Shown here piece after piece: positions 1 through 8,011 of a stretch of DNA of 64,000 nt (its first letter is position 1; each line of letters begins with the position of its first letter). Made by a program: the position numbers and the translations under genes. Source of the stretch: Desulfovibrio sp. A2 (GTDB lineage: Bacteria; Desulfobacterota; Desulfovibrionia; Desulfovibrionales; Desulfovibrionaceae). The notes beneath the pieces were generated by a model. It was given only the letters and a program-made list of their open reading frames with translations. It was not told the DNA's origin and ran no database searches. The stretch covers positions 1 to 64,000 of the forward strand of contig NZ_AGFG01000033.1 of assembly GCF_000226255.1 (NCBI RefSeq). The letters are read 5' to 3'.

Positions 1-56
1 TAAGACTCGCGCTTTGCGCTCGCCTAACGGCTGAAGTTCTGGACCCCCAACTTCGT

Positions 57-137
57 CCTGCACCGCATTCTTTCACCGGGCAGCTTCCCTCGGCCAAAGC
101 GCCTTCGGGCGATCTGCCCGGTGGAATGCGATGTGCG
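57..137 (+). repeat. Dispersed palindromic repeat, module 1
   Basis: An ~80-base unit that recurs at about 47,127-47,203 (same orientation) and 47,648-47,731 (opposite orientation), with a more divergent copy near 47,515-47,580. It is an imperfect palindrome: CGCATTC near the left end faces GAATGCG near the right end, and CCGGGCAG faces CTGCCCGG inside. The two 47-kb copies are closer to each other than to this one. REP-like; function unknown. Confidence 0.75.
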
Positions 138-189
138 CTCCTCTCCCGCAACCACGCCTGCGCAAGGTGCCTTTACACATGCCCTCGTT

Positions 190-606
190 GCGACGCATGT
201 GCCGCCGTCAAAGCCCGGCGTCACACGCTTCTACGCACATCACCTCCTCTTCGAGCCCAGCCCCACGATCAAAACAGCTCACATCCACGACGGCAGAAAT
301 CCGAATTTCATGGGCATGCGCCGCAGAAGCCTTGCAGGCTTTTGCGTTCCCACTATCCTTCAACGCATATCAGCGCACGCCCCTCGCGCGCGACACAACA
401 GTCACTATGGCTGATGCAACCTACATGCGGCGATACGCGTCCGCAGCCGGAGATCGCCGCCGGAGGCCTTGCGACGGCGGAAGCTCCGGCGTCGCGGATG
501 CGCGCCGCTGTAGCTGTGGGGTTCGGGCACCCATGTGGGGTTCAAAGGGAACGTGCTGCGCGTAGAAGCGTGTGACGCCAGGCTTTGACGGCGGCACATG
601 CGTCGC
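190..606. repeat. Inverted repeat of 47 bp around a 323-bp centre (module 2)
   Basis: Bases 190-236 and 560-606 are reverse complements with one mismatch in 47. The enclosed 323 bp contains no transposase and includes module 3, so the pair does not look like the ends of an insertion sequence. A shorter, diverged copy of the same arm (core CTTTGACGGCGG) lies near 47,440-47,470. Confidence 0.8.
429..510 (+). repeat. Dispersed repeat, module 3
   Basis: About 82 bases that reappear in reverse orientation at 47,259-47,338 with roughly nine bases in ten identical by eye. The unit is itself partly self-complementary (CCGCAGCCGGAG to the left, GGCGGAAGCTCCGG to the right). It lies inside the inverted repeat 190-606. 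No coding sense was found on either strand. Confidence 0.75.
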
Positions 607-623
607 GGCGAGCGCCGGGGGAC

Positions 624-776
624 CAGGGGGCGGAGCCCCCGGAGCGCGGGGATGCAAGGGGCCATCGCTTAATGGCCCCTTGCCCGTCGGAGACATAACG
701 AAATCAAGCGGATTCATCAGCGCACGACTGTCTTCGTAGAGGCCGGGTACAACCGCGCACAACTTTCCCCGATTCC
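624..776 (+). repeat. Structured dispersed repeat, module 4
   Basis: Contains a perfect 12-bp stem (654-665 with 672-683, six-base loop) directly followed by the conserved block CGTCGGAGACATAACG and, further on, TCTTCGTAGAGGCCGG. Full copies lie at about 47,755-47,905 (same orientation) and 46,975-47,105 (opposite). The stem is kept in all three although its sequence differs in the 47.8-kb copy. Truncated relatives sit at 18,081-18,116 and 18,234-18,271. Confidence 0.75.
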
Positions 777-917
777 CCCTTCCCATCTCCAACCACCAGG
801 CCCCCACCTGTTGCCCCCCGCCGCAAGAGATATTACCTAGTCCTTCGCGGCGTTGCCCGACGCCGCGCCACTCGCAACACCTTCGCGGCCCCGCGCCGTT
901 CTCATAAAGGACTCGCC

Positions 918-2372
918 ATGGACAAACTGGACTTCGAGACCACCAGCTGCTGGGAAGCCTACGCCAGCGACGAACACCAGGCCGCCATGCGTGAACTGGC
1001 CGACCGCTACGTGGACTTCCTGTCCCGCTGCAAGACCGAGCGCGAAACCGTGGACTACGTGGTCACGCGCCTGCGCGCGGCGGGCTACACCGAAAACTTC
1101 GCCCACGACAAGGTCTACCGGGTGTTCAAGGGCAAGACCGTGTTCATCGCCCGCAAGGGCCGCGCCCCGCTGTCGCAGGGGCTGCGACTCATCGGCGCGC
1201 ACGCGGACACGCCCCGCCTGGACCTGAAGCAGCGCCCTTTGCAGGAGCAGGCGGGCATCGGCCAGGCCAAGACCCACTATTACGGCGGCATCCGCAAGTA
1301 CCAGTGGCTGGCCCGCCCGCTGGCCCTGCATGGCGTGGTGGTGAAGGAAAGCGGCGAATCGGTGCGCATCACCCTGGGCGAGGCCCCTGCGGAACCGGTG
1401 TTCACCATCGCGGACCTGCTGCCCCACCTGGCCCAGAAGCAGGCCGGGCAGACCATCGCCGACGCCTTCGAGGGCGAGAAGCTGAACATCGTGCTGGGGC
1501 ACCGGCCCATGCCGAAGCCCGCGACCGAAGACGCCACCGACGATGCTGCCGATGCAGCCGCCTCCGCGCCCGAAGCCGCCAGCGGCAATGACGCCGCCAC
1601 CGCCAAGAAGGACGCCCCCAAGGACCCCATCAAGGCGCGCATGCTGGCCCTGCTGCACGAAAAATACGGCATCCGCGAGGAAGACCTGTACTCCGCCGAA
1701 CTGCAGGCCGTGCCCGCCGGTCCCGCCCGCTACGTGGGGCTGGACGGCTCGCTGGTGGGCGGCTACGGGCAGGACGACCGCATCTGCGTGTTTGCCGCGC
1801 TGGAAGCCCTGCTGGCGGCGGAAAACCCGCAGCAGCCGCAGTGCGTGCTGTTCTGGGACAAGGAGGAAATCGGCTCGGAAGGCTCCACCGGGGCCAAGTC
1901 GCGCTTCTTCGAATACTGCATCGAAGACCTGATCGCCGCGTGGCAGCCCGCCGCCCGCTTCAGCGACGTGATGCTGGCCACCCGCGCCCTGTCCGCCGAC
2001 GTGCACGCCGCCATCGACCCCGACTGGCAGGAACTGCACGAAAAGCTCAACGCCGCCGTCATCGGCCACGGCCCGTGCTTCTGCAAGTTCACCGGGCACC
2101 GGGGCAAGTACGAGGCCAACGACGCCCACCCGGAATACGTGGGCTGGCTGCGCGGCGTGCTGAACGGGCGCAAGATTCCGTGGCAGATGGCGGAACTTGG
2201 CCGCGTGGACGGCGGGGGCGGCGGCACCGTGGCCATGTATCTGGCCGCCTACGGCATGGACATCATCGACTTCGGCCCGGCCGTGCTGTCCATGCACAGC
2301 CCGTTCGAACTCGCCAGCGTGGCCGACCTGTACGCCACGCGCCTTGCGTACACGGCGTTTCTGGAAAAGTAG
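918..2372 (+). CDS. M18-family aminopeptidase
   Basis: A 484-residue zinc aminopeptidase of the M18 (aspartyl aminopeptidase-like) family, which removes N-terminal residues from peptides in the cytoplasm. Visible signatures are GAHADTPRLDLK (metal-binding His95, Asp97), YYGG..KYQW near 121-130, GYGQDDR at 282-288, DKEEIGSEG at 314-322 and HSPFE at 460-464, all expected for M18 metal ligands and catalytic Glu. Residues about 201-236 are an Ala/Asp/Thr-rich insertion without obvious structure. The start is set by AAAGG nine bases upstream of the ATG at 918. A strong hairpin terminator follows, so it appears monocistronic. Confidence 0.93.
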   Translation: MDKLDFETTSCWEAYASDEHQAAMRELADRYVDFLSRCKTERETVDYVVTRLRAAGYTENFAHDKVYRVFKGKTVFIARKGRAPLSQGLRLIGAHADTPRLDLKQRPLQEQAGIGQAKTHYYGGIRKYQWLARPLALHGVVVKESGESVRITLGEAPAEPVFTIADLLPHLAQKQAGQTIADAFEGEKLNIVLGHRPMPKPATEDATDDAADAAASAPEAASGNDAATAKKDAPKDPIKARMLALLHEKYGIREEDLYSAELQAVPAGPARYVGLDGSLVGGYGQDDRICVFAALEALLAAENPQQPQCVLFWDKEEIGSEGSTGAKSRFFEYCIEDLIAAWQPAARFSDVMLATRALSADVHAAIDPDWQELHEKLNAAVIGHGPCFCKFTGHRGKYEANDAHPEYVGWLRGVLNGRKIPWQMAELGRVDGGGGGTVAMYLAAYGMDIIDFGPAVLSMHSPFELASVADLYATRLAYTAFLEK

Positions 2373-2397
2373 CCAGCGCCGCGACGACGCATCCATC

Positions 2398-2454
2398 CCG
2401 CGCGCCGGTCGCCTTTCCCGAACGGAGACTTGCACCGGCGCGCGGACGTTTTTT
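2398..2454 (+). terminator. Rho-independent terminator after the aminopeptidase
   Basis: A perfect 12-bp stem (CCGCGCGCCGGT at 2398-2409 with its complement at 2434-2445) followed closely by six Ts at 2449-2454. The 24-base loop is long but the stem is very stable. Confidence 0.8.
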
Positions 2455-2578
2455 CTCCCCTCAGCTGCCTTGCCCGCGTCCTGACCGCCAGACCGGCCAT
2501 CAGCCCGACGCCGGGCGTCCGGCTGGCATCCCGCCCGCCCCACCACCGCGCCACAGCGCACAGCCCAAGGAGATCGCC

Positions 2579-3760
2579 ATGCTCGACTTCACCTTCCACA
2601 TGCCCACCCGCATCGTCTTCGGCGCGGGCAGGCTGGCCGAGCTTGGCCGCATCCGCCTGCCGGGCCGCAAGGCGCTGGTCGTCGTCAGCGCGGGCGGCTC
2701 CATGCGCCGCACCGGGCATCTGGACAAGGTGCTGGCCCTGCTGGCGCAGAACGGCTGCGCCACGGTGATTTTCGACAAAATCCAGCCCAACCCCGTGCTG
2801 ACTCACGTGGACGAGGGCGCGGCGGTGGCCCGCGCCGAGGGTTGCGACTTCGTGCTAGGGCTTGGCGGGGGCAGCACCATAGATTCCGCCAAGTCCATCG
2901 CCCTGGCCGCCGCCAACCCCGGCTCGTACTGGGACTATATCCAGAGCGGCACCGGCGGGCGCAAGCGGCCGGAACGCCCGGCCCTGGCTGTGGTGGCCAT
3001 TCCCACCACGGCGGGCACCGGCACCGAGGCCGACCCGTGGACGGTGATCACCCGCGAGGACACCAATGAAAAAATAGGCTGGGGGGACGATTCCACCTAC
3101 CCCGCGCTGTCCATAGTGGACCCCATGCTGATGGTCAGCGTGCCCCCGGCGGTAACGGCCATGACCGGCATGGACGCCTTCTTCCACGCGGCGGAGGCGT
3201 ATCTTTCCACGGCGCGCCAGCCCGCCAGCGATCTGCTGGCGCTGGAGGCGGTCAGCCTGATTTCCCAGTTCCTGCCGCAGGCCGTGCAGGACGGCAGTTC
3301 GGTGCAGGTGCGCACCATGCTGGCGTGGGCCTCCACGGCTGCGGGGCTGTGCGAGTCGCTGTCGTCGTGCATCTCGCACCACTCGCTGGAACACGCCCTG
3401 TCGGCCCACCACCCGGCCCTGCCGCACGGCGCGGGCCTGGTGATGCTGTCCCTGCCCTACTTCGAGGTGATGGCCCGCTTCCAGCCCAAGCGTTGCGCCG
3501 ACCTCGCCGTAACCATGGGCGAGGATATCGAGGGCATGGAACTGCGCGAACAGGGGCTGGCCTTTGTCACGGCGCTGCGCAAGCTCATCGCCGCCGTGGG
3601 GCTGGATGGCCTGAAGATGTCCGACTACGGGGTGACCCGCGAGGAGATACCCGCCCTGGCCCGCAATGCCCGCGAAACCATGGGCGGGCTGTTCGCCGTC
3701 ACCCCGGTGGACCTGCGCGAGGATGCGGTGATTGCGATCTTTGAGAAGGCGTACCGGTGA
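2579..3760 (+). CDS. Iron-containing alcohol dehydrogenase
   Basis: A 393-residue group III (Fe-dependent) NAD(P) alcohol dehydrogenase, probably cytoplasmic and interconverting an alcohol and aldehyde; substrate unknown, closest in style to butanol dehydrogenases. Nucleotide-binding GGGSTIDSAK lies at 97-105; metal ligands are seen in TGMDAFFHAAEAYLS (Asp199, His203) and the His cluster SHHSLEHALS...PHGAG (267-285). ATG at 2579 is chosen because AAGGAG lies seven bases upstream and the protein then begins in the usual family position. It stands alone between a terminator and a repeat-containing spacer. Confidence 0.93.
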   Translation: MLDFTFHMPTRIVFGAGRLAELGRIRLPGRKALVVVSAGGSMRRTGHLDKVLALLAQNGCATVIFDKIQPNPVLTHVDEGAAVARAEGCDFVLGLGGGSTIDSAKSIALAAANPGSYWDYIQSGTGGRKRPERPALAVVAIPTTAGTGTEADPWTVITREDTNEKIGWGDDSTYPALSIVDPMLMVSVPPAVTAMTGMDAFFHAAEAYLSTARQPASDLLALEAVSLISQFLPQAVQDGSSVQVRTMLAWASTAAGLCESLSSCISHHSLEHALSAHHPALPHGAGLVMLSLPYFEVMARFQPKRCADLAVTMGEDIEGMELREQGLAFVTALRKLIAAVGLDGLKMSDYGVTREEIPALARNARETMGGLFAVTPVDLREDAVIAIFEKAYR

Positions 3761-3884
3761 GGGGGGCAGAGGGACGAGGCAGGCTTCCGTAAGCGCGGGA
3801 TACGATACGGGGAAATTCCCGCTCGTTAGTGCAACTCGCCGCAAGGTTCTAATGCTTCTGTCCGACTGCCTTTCTTCCTTATAT

Positions 3885-4046
3885 CCCGCGCCGGTGTTTC
3901 CGGCGCGGGGGGCTGGTGCGGACGCGATGCCATAAATTACGAGTTTTTGTGGCCGGGCAAGGCGGATTGGCATTTTTGAGCGGAGATCGGCAGCCGTTAG
4001 GCGAGCGCAACGCGCGAGTCTTACGGATGGCGACAGCAGAGCGACG
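3885..4046 (+). repeat. Dispersed structured repeat, copy A
   Basis: The 489-base spacer 3761-4249 holds no gene. Its centre starts with a perfect 10-bp stem (3885-3894 with 3900-3909, loop TGTTT), then GGCTGGTGCGG, AAATTACG, GGCCGGGCAAGGCG and TTTTTGAGCG blocks shared in the same order with 32,656-32,750. It ends with a unit (about 3990-4022: CCGTTAGGCGAGC...CGCGAGTCTTACGG) that is also found at the left edge of the window and near 59,133. The stem bases differ between copies but pairing is kept. Confidence 0.75.
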
Positions 4047-4110
4047 GATTCCGCCCGCAGCGTGTCCGCGCTAGACAAGACCGACACACTCCCTACCCCA
4101 CTCCACCCCA

Positions 4111-4127
4111 ACCGCAATTTCCTGCAA
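4111..4127 (+). promoter_or_regulatory. Candidate AraC-type operator, copy 1
   Basis: The 17-bp sequence ACCGCAATTTCCTGCAA lies 122 bp before the AraC gene and is repeated exactly at 5119-5135 before the adjacent exporter. An exact 17-mer upstream of a regulator and its neighbour is what an autoregulated AraC-type activator would produce. The functional reading is inference. Confidence 0.55.
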
Positions 4128-4249
4128 TACCCCACTGGCGAACCCCGGCAGACTCCACCTACAGACAGGATTCCCCCCTTTCCCAACTGCACGGGCAGCC
4201 CAAACCGCCCCACACACCACCGAACGCCACCACGACCACGGACCCCGGC

Positions 4250-5074
4250 ATGCGACAGCCCCTCGAAAACGTGCGCTACTGGCGCAGCGACGACCTGGCC
4301 GGACTGGAAACCAACCGGGTGCTCCGCAGCGCGCACACCTTCCCCAAGCACACCCACGACCAGTACGCCGTGGGCCTGATGGAAGAAGGGGCCAACTACT
4401 GCCACGGCCGGTCCCGGCGCAGTTCCGTGGTGGTGGGCGGGCAGATCTGCCTGTTCAACCCCGGCGAGGTGCACAGCGGCGAACCGGAACGCGGCGTGCC
4501 CGCCACCTACCGTATGTTCTACGCCGACCCGCACTGGCTGCACCGCGTGGCCGTGGAACTGGGCGGCCGCGACGCGGGCCCGCCCGACTTCCGCAGGCTC
4601 ATCGTGCCCGACGCCGACGTGCTGCGCGCCTTTCTGCGCCTCAGCGACCTGGTGGCCGAAGGCGCGGAGCTGCTGGCCCGCCAGTCGGCCATGGTGGGGG
4701 CCTACTCGCTGGTGCTGGCCCGCCACGGCGGGGTGCGGCCGGAAACCGTCACCACCCGCGACGGCAACGCCGCCGTGCGCCGGGTGCGCGGCTACCTTGC
4801 CGAACGGCTGGCGCACAAGGTCTCGCTGGAAGACCTGGCCGAGGCCACGGGCCTCAGCCGGTTCCACATGCTGCGGGTGTTCCGCGACGCCACGGGCATG
4901 ACCCCGCACGCCTACCACACCCAGTTGCGCGTGGACCGCGCCAAGCTGCTGCTGCGCCGGGGCTGGACCATGGCCGACGCCGCGCAGGAAACCGGCTTCG
5001 TGGACCAGAGCCACTTCGCCAACACCTTCCGCCGCTACGTGGGGGCCACGCCGGGGCAGTACCTGTCGCGCTGA
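4250..5074 (+). CDS. AraC-family transcriptional regulator
   Basis: A 274-residue regulator with an N-terminal cupin-type AraC sensing domain (HTFPKHTHDQYAVGLMEEG at about 29-47, FNPGEVHSGEP near 72) and a C-terminal AraC DNA-binding domain with both helix-turn-helix units (SLEDLAEATGLSRFHMLRVF and GFVDQSHFANTFRR, about 190-270). This class usually binds a small effector and activates an exporter or catabolic gene; the next gene, 134 bp downstream on the same strand, is an EamA transporter. No clear Shine-Dalgarno precedes the ATG at 4250; the start is chosen by domain position. The effector is unknown. Confidence 0.9.
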   Translation: MRQPLENVRYWRSDDLAGLETNRVLRSAHTFPKHTHDQYAVGLMEEGANYCHGRSRRSSVVVGGQICLFNPGEVHSGEPERGVPATYRMFYADPHWLHRVAVELGGRDAGPPDFRRLIVPDADVLRAFLRLSDLVAEGAELLARQSAMVGAYSLVLARHGGVRPETVTTRDGNAAVRRVRGYLAERLAHKVSLEDLAEATGLSRFHMLRVFRDATGMTPHAYHTQLRVDRAKLLLRRGWTMADAAQETGFVDQSHFANTFRRYVGATPGQYLSR

Positions 5075-5118
5075 CGCGCGCCGCTCCGCCCCCGCATCCT
5101 CCGGCCTCTCCCCCCGCC

Positions 5119-5135
5119 ACCGCAATTTCCTGCAA
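5119..5135 (+). promoter_or_regulatory. Candidate AraC-type operator, copy 2
   Basis: Exact second copy of the 17-bp motif at 4111-4127, 73 bp upstream of the EamA transporter start. TGCAA recurs 12-13 bp further on (within CCGTGCAAGAC), giving the direct-repeat half-site layout common for AraC proteins. Confidence 0.55.
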
Positions 5136-5208
5136 AAACTCCGTGCAAGACGGGCCGCGCCGCAACACGGTACATCCGGCGCACACCATAACCATGGAGA
5201 CGCCTTTC

Positions 5209-6258
5209 ATGTCCGATTCCGCCCCCTGTGTGCCCGATGTCACCGACATCACCGACGACGACATCACCCACGACGACACCGCGAACCGTACCGGCAATGC
5301 CCCCGCCCGCACGTCCCTGCTGCTGCCCGCGCTGGCGGCCCTGGGCGCGGTAACCCTGTGGGGCCTGTCCTTTCCGGCCATGAAGGTGGCCGTGCAGGCC
5401 CTTGGTCCCATGCCGCTGATGTGGGCGCGCATGATGGTGGCCATGGCGCTGCTGGCGCCGTTCACAGCCCGGCTGTTCCCCTCCCGCACCGTGGCCGTGG
5501 CCCCGTCCGGCGCGCTGGTGCGGCGCGGCTTCTGGAGCGGCGTGCCCCGGCGGCACAAGCTGCTGCTCCTGCCCACGGTGCTGTTGCAGCCCTGCCTGTA
5601 TTTTCTGTTCGAATCCAACGCCATGCAGCTCACCACGGCGTCGCAGGCCGGAGTCATTTCCGCCTCGGTGCCGCTGCTGGTGGGCGCGGGCGCGTGGCTT
5701 TTCCTGGGCGAGCGGCCCTCGCCCCGCCTGTGGGTGGGCGTGGTCTTCTCGTGCGCGGGGGTGGCCTGGCTCACCCTGTCGGGCGGCGCGGGCACCGAAT
5801 CCGCGCCCGACCCGCTCTTGGGCAACCTGCTGGAACTGCTGGCCATGGCCTGCGCGGCGGGCAACATGGTGCTGGTGCGCAGGCTATCCGCTCATGGGGG
5901 GCACGGAACCTTCCGCTGGAACCCGTGGACCCTCACGGCCTTGCAGACCATGGCCGGGGCGCTGTTCTTCGCGCCGGGCGCGTACGCCACGCTCACCGGC
6001 ATGGGCCAGTGGCCCGCCGACGTCGTGCTGGCCGTGGTCTACCTGGGCGCGGGGGCCTCGCTGGGCGCGTTCGGCCTGTTCAACTGGGCCACCAGCCACC
6101 TGCCCGCCAGCAGCGTGGGCGCGTTCATCAATCTGGTGCCCGTGACCGCCGTGGGGTTCGGCTGGCTGTGGCTGGGCGAAACCCTGAACGCCACCCAGAT
6201 GCTGGCAGCCGCCGTGGTCATGGTGGGCGTGGCGCTGGGCACCGGCCGCCGCCAGTAG
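5209..6258 (+). CDS. EamA/DMT-superfamily transporter
   Basis: An inner-membrane permease of about ten hydrophobic segments with the two EamA repeats of the drug/metabolite transporter superfamily: first GAVTLWGLSFPAMKVAVQAL to about LFLGERPS, second from LLELLAMACAAGNMVLVRRL to LWLGETLN. The protein is 349 residues if translation starts at ATG 5209, preferred because GGAGA lies about ten bases upstream; ATG 5194 is possible. The first ~35 residues are acidic and Thr/Asp-rich before the first membrane helix. Likely an exporter controlled by the AraC gene upstream, given the shared 17-bp motif. Substrate unknown. Confidence 0.87.
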   Translation: MSDSAPCVPDVTDITDDDITHDDTANRTGNAPARTSLLLPALAALGAVTLWGLSFPAMKVAVQALGPMPLMWARMMVAMALLAPFTARLFPSRTVAVAPSGALVRRGFWSGVPRRHKLLLLPTVLLQPCLYFLFESNAMQLTTASQAGVISASVPLLVGAGAWLFLGERPSPRLWVGVVFSCAGVAWLTLSGGAGTESAPDPLLGNLLELLAMACAAGNMVLVRRLSAHGGHGTFRWNPWTLTALQTMAGALFFAPGAYATLTGMGQWPADVVLAVVYLGAGASLGAFGLFNWATSHLPASSVGAFINLVPVTAVGFGWLWLGETLNATQMLAAAVVMVGVALGTGRRQ

Positions 6259-6283
6259 GCCCCTTCACCCTCCCAATGCGAAA

Positions 6284-6325
6284 GCGGGGCGCGAAGGTGA
6301 TGCCTACGCGCCCCGCAGGATTTTT
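6284..6325. terminator. Terminator between convergent genes
   Basis: Perfect 10-bp stem GCGGGGCGCG (6284-6293) with CGCGCCCCGC (6307-6316), then a T-rich run on the plus strand (6321-6325). It ends the exporter gene and may slow transcription of the opposing ATPase gene. Confidence 0.75.
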
Positions 6326-6378
6326 CGGGCATGCGCCGTGCCGGGGAAGAAAACCCGACCACCCTGCGCCATGCAGCC

Positions 6379-7134
6379 CTATTCGTAGGGAACGATCTCG
6401 CGCCGCGCCGCCCACGAACAGGGCGGGCGGATGCCGTGGGCGCGCACCCGGTCCAGCACGGCGGGGGGCGGGCCGAACAGCGCCTGCCGCCCCCCGTCCA
6501 GCACCAGCATCAGGTCGGCCATGTCCACCACCGGCTCAAGCTCATGCACGGAAACCACCTGCGTCAGCCCGGCGGCCCGGTTGCGGGCCAGGATGTCGCG
6601 CAGTTCCAGCGCGGCCGGGTGGTCCAGCCCGCTGAACGGCTCATCCAGCAAGAGCAGGCCCGGCGCGGCAAGCAGCGCGGCGGCCAGGCACAGCTTGCGC
6701 TTCTGCCCATAGGACAGGGTATGCACCGGACTGTCCCAGTGCGCGAGAAGCCCGAACCTGCCCGCCGCATCGCGCGCGGCGGCCAGGGCGGTCGCCCCTT
6801 CGGGGGTGTGCGCGGGCGGTGCGGTAAGCAGCAGGTCTTCCGCCACCGTGGCCCCCAGCATCTGCATGTCGGCGTCCTGCAACACCAGTGCGGCGTGGCG
6901 GCGCAGGGCGGCCTCCGCGCCGGGGCAGCGGTGCCCGGCCACGTCCAGCGTCCCCGCCTCGGCCCGCAGCAGTCCGGCCAGCAGTTGCAGCAGGGTGGAC
7001 TTGCCGCTGCCGTTGACCCCGCACAGGCACAGCAGCGCGCCGGGAGGCACGGAAAAATCCGATCCGGCCAGCGCGGGCTTTGCCCCGGACGGGGTGCCGG
7101 GATGGGTATAGCGCAATCCCTTGGCGACGATCAT
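6379..7134 (-). CDS. ECF-type ABC transporter ATPase, probably for biotin
   Basis: A 251-residue ABC ATPase: Walker A GVNGSGKST (39-47), signature LSYGQ (140-144, Tyr in place of the usual Gly), Walker B LLLLDEPFSGLD (160-171), switch His in SVHELE. The start overlaps the bioY stop in an ATGA, so the two are translationally coupled; this makes it the energising subunit (BioM-like A component) of a biotin energy-coupling-factor transporter. No T component (BioN) is found next to it in this window, so BioY may work with a distant or shared T protein, or alone. Confidence 0.87.
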   Translation of the reverse strand: MIVAKGLRYTHPGTPSGAKPALAGSDFSVPPGALLCLCGVNGSGKSTLLQLLAGLLRAEAGTLDVAGHRCPGAEAALRRHAALVLQDADMQMLGATVAEDLLLTAPPAHTPEGATALAAARDAAGRFGLLAHWDSPVHTLSYGQKRKLCLAAALLAAPGLLLLDEPFSGLDHPAALELRDILARNRAAGLTQVVSVHELEPVVDMADLMLVLDGGRQALFGPPPAVLDRVRAHGIRPPCSWAARREIVPYE

Positions 7135-7691
7135 CGGGGCAGCAGCCTCCGTGCGGCCAGGAACCGCCAGGCGGCCACGGCCAGCACGACCTTCACCACG
7201 TCGCCGGGCAGAAAGGGCAGGACACCCACGGCCACGGCGCGGGCCACGTCGATGTCCAGCACCTGCATCAGCCGGGCCGCGCCCGCCAGATAGGCCACGG
7301 CCAGACCGGCAAGGCAGCAGCACAGGGCCAGCGCGACATGCGACAGGCCGGGACGCGCGTCCCGCCCGTGCAATCCGCCGAACCCGGCAATGCAGGCCAT
7401 GCAGGCGAACCCGAACAGATAGCCGCCGGTGGGCCCCAGCAGATGGGCGAAACCCGCCTTGCCGCCGGAGAACACCGGCAACCCCATCACCCCGGCCAGC
7501 ACGTACAGCAGCATGGCCCCGGCACCGCGCGCCGGGCCAAGCACCAGCCCGGCCAGGGCCACGAACAGGGTCTGCAAGGTCACCGGCACCGGCCCCACGG
7601 GCAGCATGACCATGGCCCCCACGGCGATGAGCGCGGCCATCAGGGCCGTCCAGACAAGGCGGTGCAGGCCCGCCAGCGGGGCATCGTGCAT
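7131..7691 (-). CDS. bioY: BioY biotin transporter substrate-binding subunit
   Basis: A 186-residue integral membrane protein with six hydrophobic segments and BioY hallmarks: PVGPVPVTLQTLFVALAG (about 33-50), VLAGVMGLPVFSGGKAG and LLGPTGGYLFGF (about 85-100). BioY is the S component that binds biotin in the inner membrane. ATG 7691 is chosen because GGGAG lies six bases upstream; upstream frame has no coding character. First gene of a two-gene unit with the ATPase. I found no clear BirA-type operator in front of it. Confidence 0.9.
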   Translation of the reverse strand: MHDAPLAGLHRLVWTALMAALIAVGAMVMLPVGPVPVTLQTLFVALAGLVLGPARGAGAMLLYVLAGVMGLPVFSGGKAGFAHLLGPTGGYLFGFACMACIAGFGGLHGRDARPGLSHVALALCCCLAGLAVAYLAGAARLMQVLDIDVARAVAVGVLPFLPGDVVKVVLAVAAWRFLAARRLLPR

Positions 7692-7858
7692 GTGGCTCCC
7701 GTCCGCGCGTCCGCGCGGGGTTGTGGTGTGCGCCCGCAACATAGGGCCACGGCCCGCGCCGGTCAACGAGGCGGCACGGAGGACGATTGACGGAATATTC
7801 CTTGCTTTCATTCCACATGGTCAGGCTGGGCCGGGAACTGCCGAAAAAGGCCAGCCCG

Positions 7859-7941
7859 GCGTCAGGCTAGGAAGGCACGTCTGCCGCGACCGGAGTGTAC
7901 GTCTTCGGTACATGACGGAAGCGGCAGGCGCGGCCTGACGC
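7859..7941. repeat. Long nested palindrome in the bioY/methyltransferase spacer
   Basis: The 320-bp spacer 7692-8011 has no gene. It holds three nested stems: GCGTCAGGC (7859-7867) with 7933-7941, CTGCCGC (7881-7887) with 7921-7927, and an apical TGTAC (7896-7900) with GTACA (7908-7912) around GTCTTCG. The apical GTAC-TCTTCG-GTAC theme recurs at 34,908-34,921 and, shortened, at 32,755-32,768. Confidence 0.7.
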
Positions 7942-8011
7942 AGCATCACGCCCCTCCCCGCTCCATACCGGTGCTGGACGGGGGCGCACGACCCTGCTAT
8001 CCGAAACACCC

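Larger units (their letters stand above)
1..836. other. Repeat-rich spacer without a credible gene
   Basis: No open frame here has the codon pattern, ribosome-binding site or recognisable protein of a real gene; the short frames on both strands read through repeats. The first ~33 bases are a reverse-orientation copy of the sequence at about 3990-4022. The rest is built of modules (listed separately) that recur in the spacer at 46,970-47,905. The last ~50 bases are the leader of the M18 aminopeptidase gene. Confidence 0.7.

Noticed and set aside
190..606. 47-bp inverted repeat considered as insertion-sequence ends
   Set aside because: The 323-bp interior has no transposase frame, no clear target-site duplication is seen, and the interior contains another dispersed module.
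837..2561. Long open frame (574 codons) on the minus strand opposite the aminopeptidase
   Set aside because: It is antisense to a well-recognised M18 gene; GC-rich codon use leaves few stops in this frame. Its translation is His/Gly/Val-rich and matches no family.
2855..5125. Open frame of 756 codons on the minus strand
   Set aside because: Runs opposite the alcohol dehydrogenase, a repeat spacer and the AraC gene; composition is that of a shadow frame.
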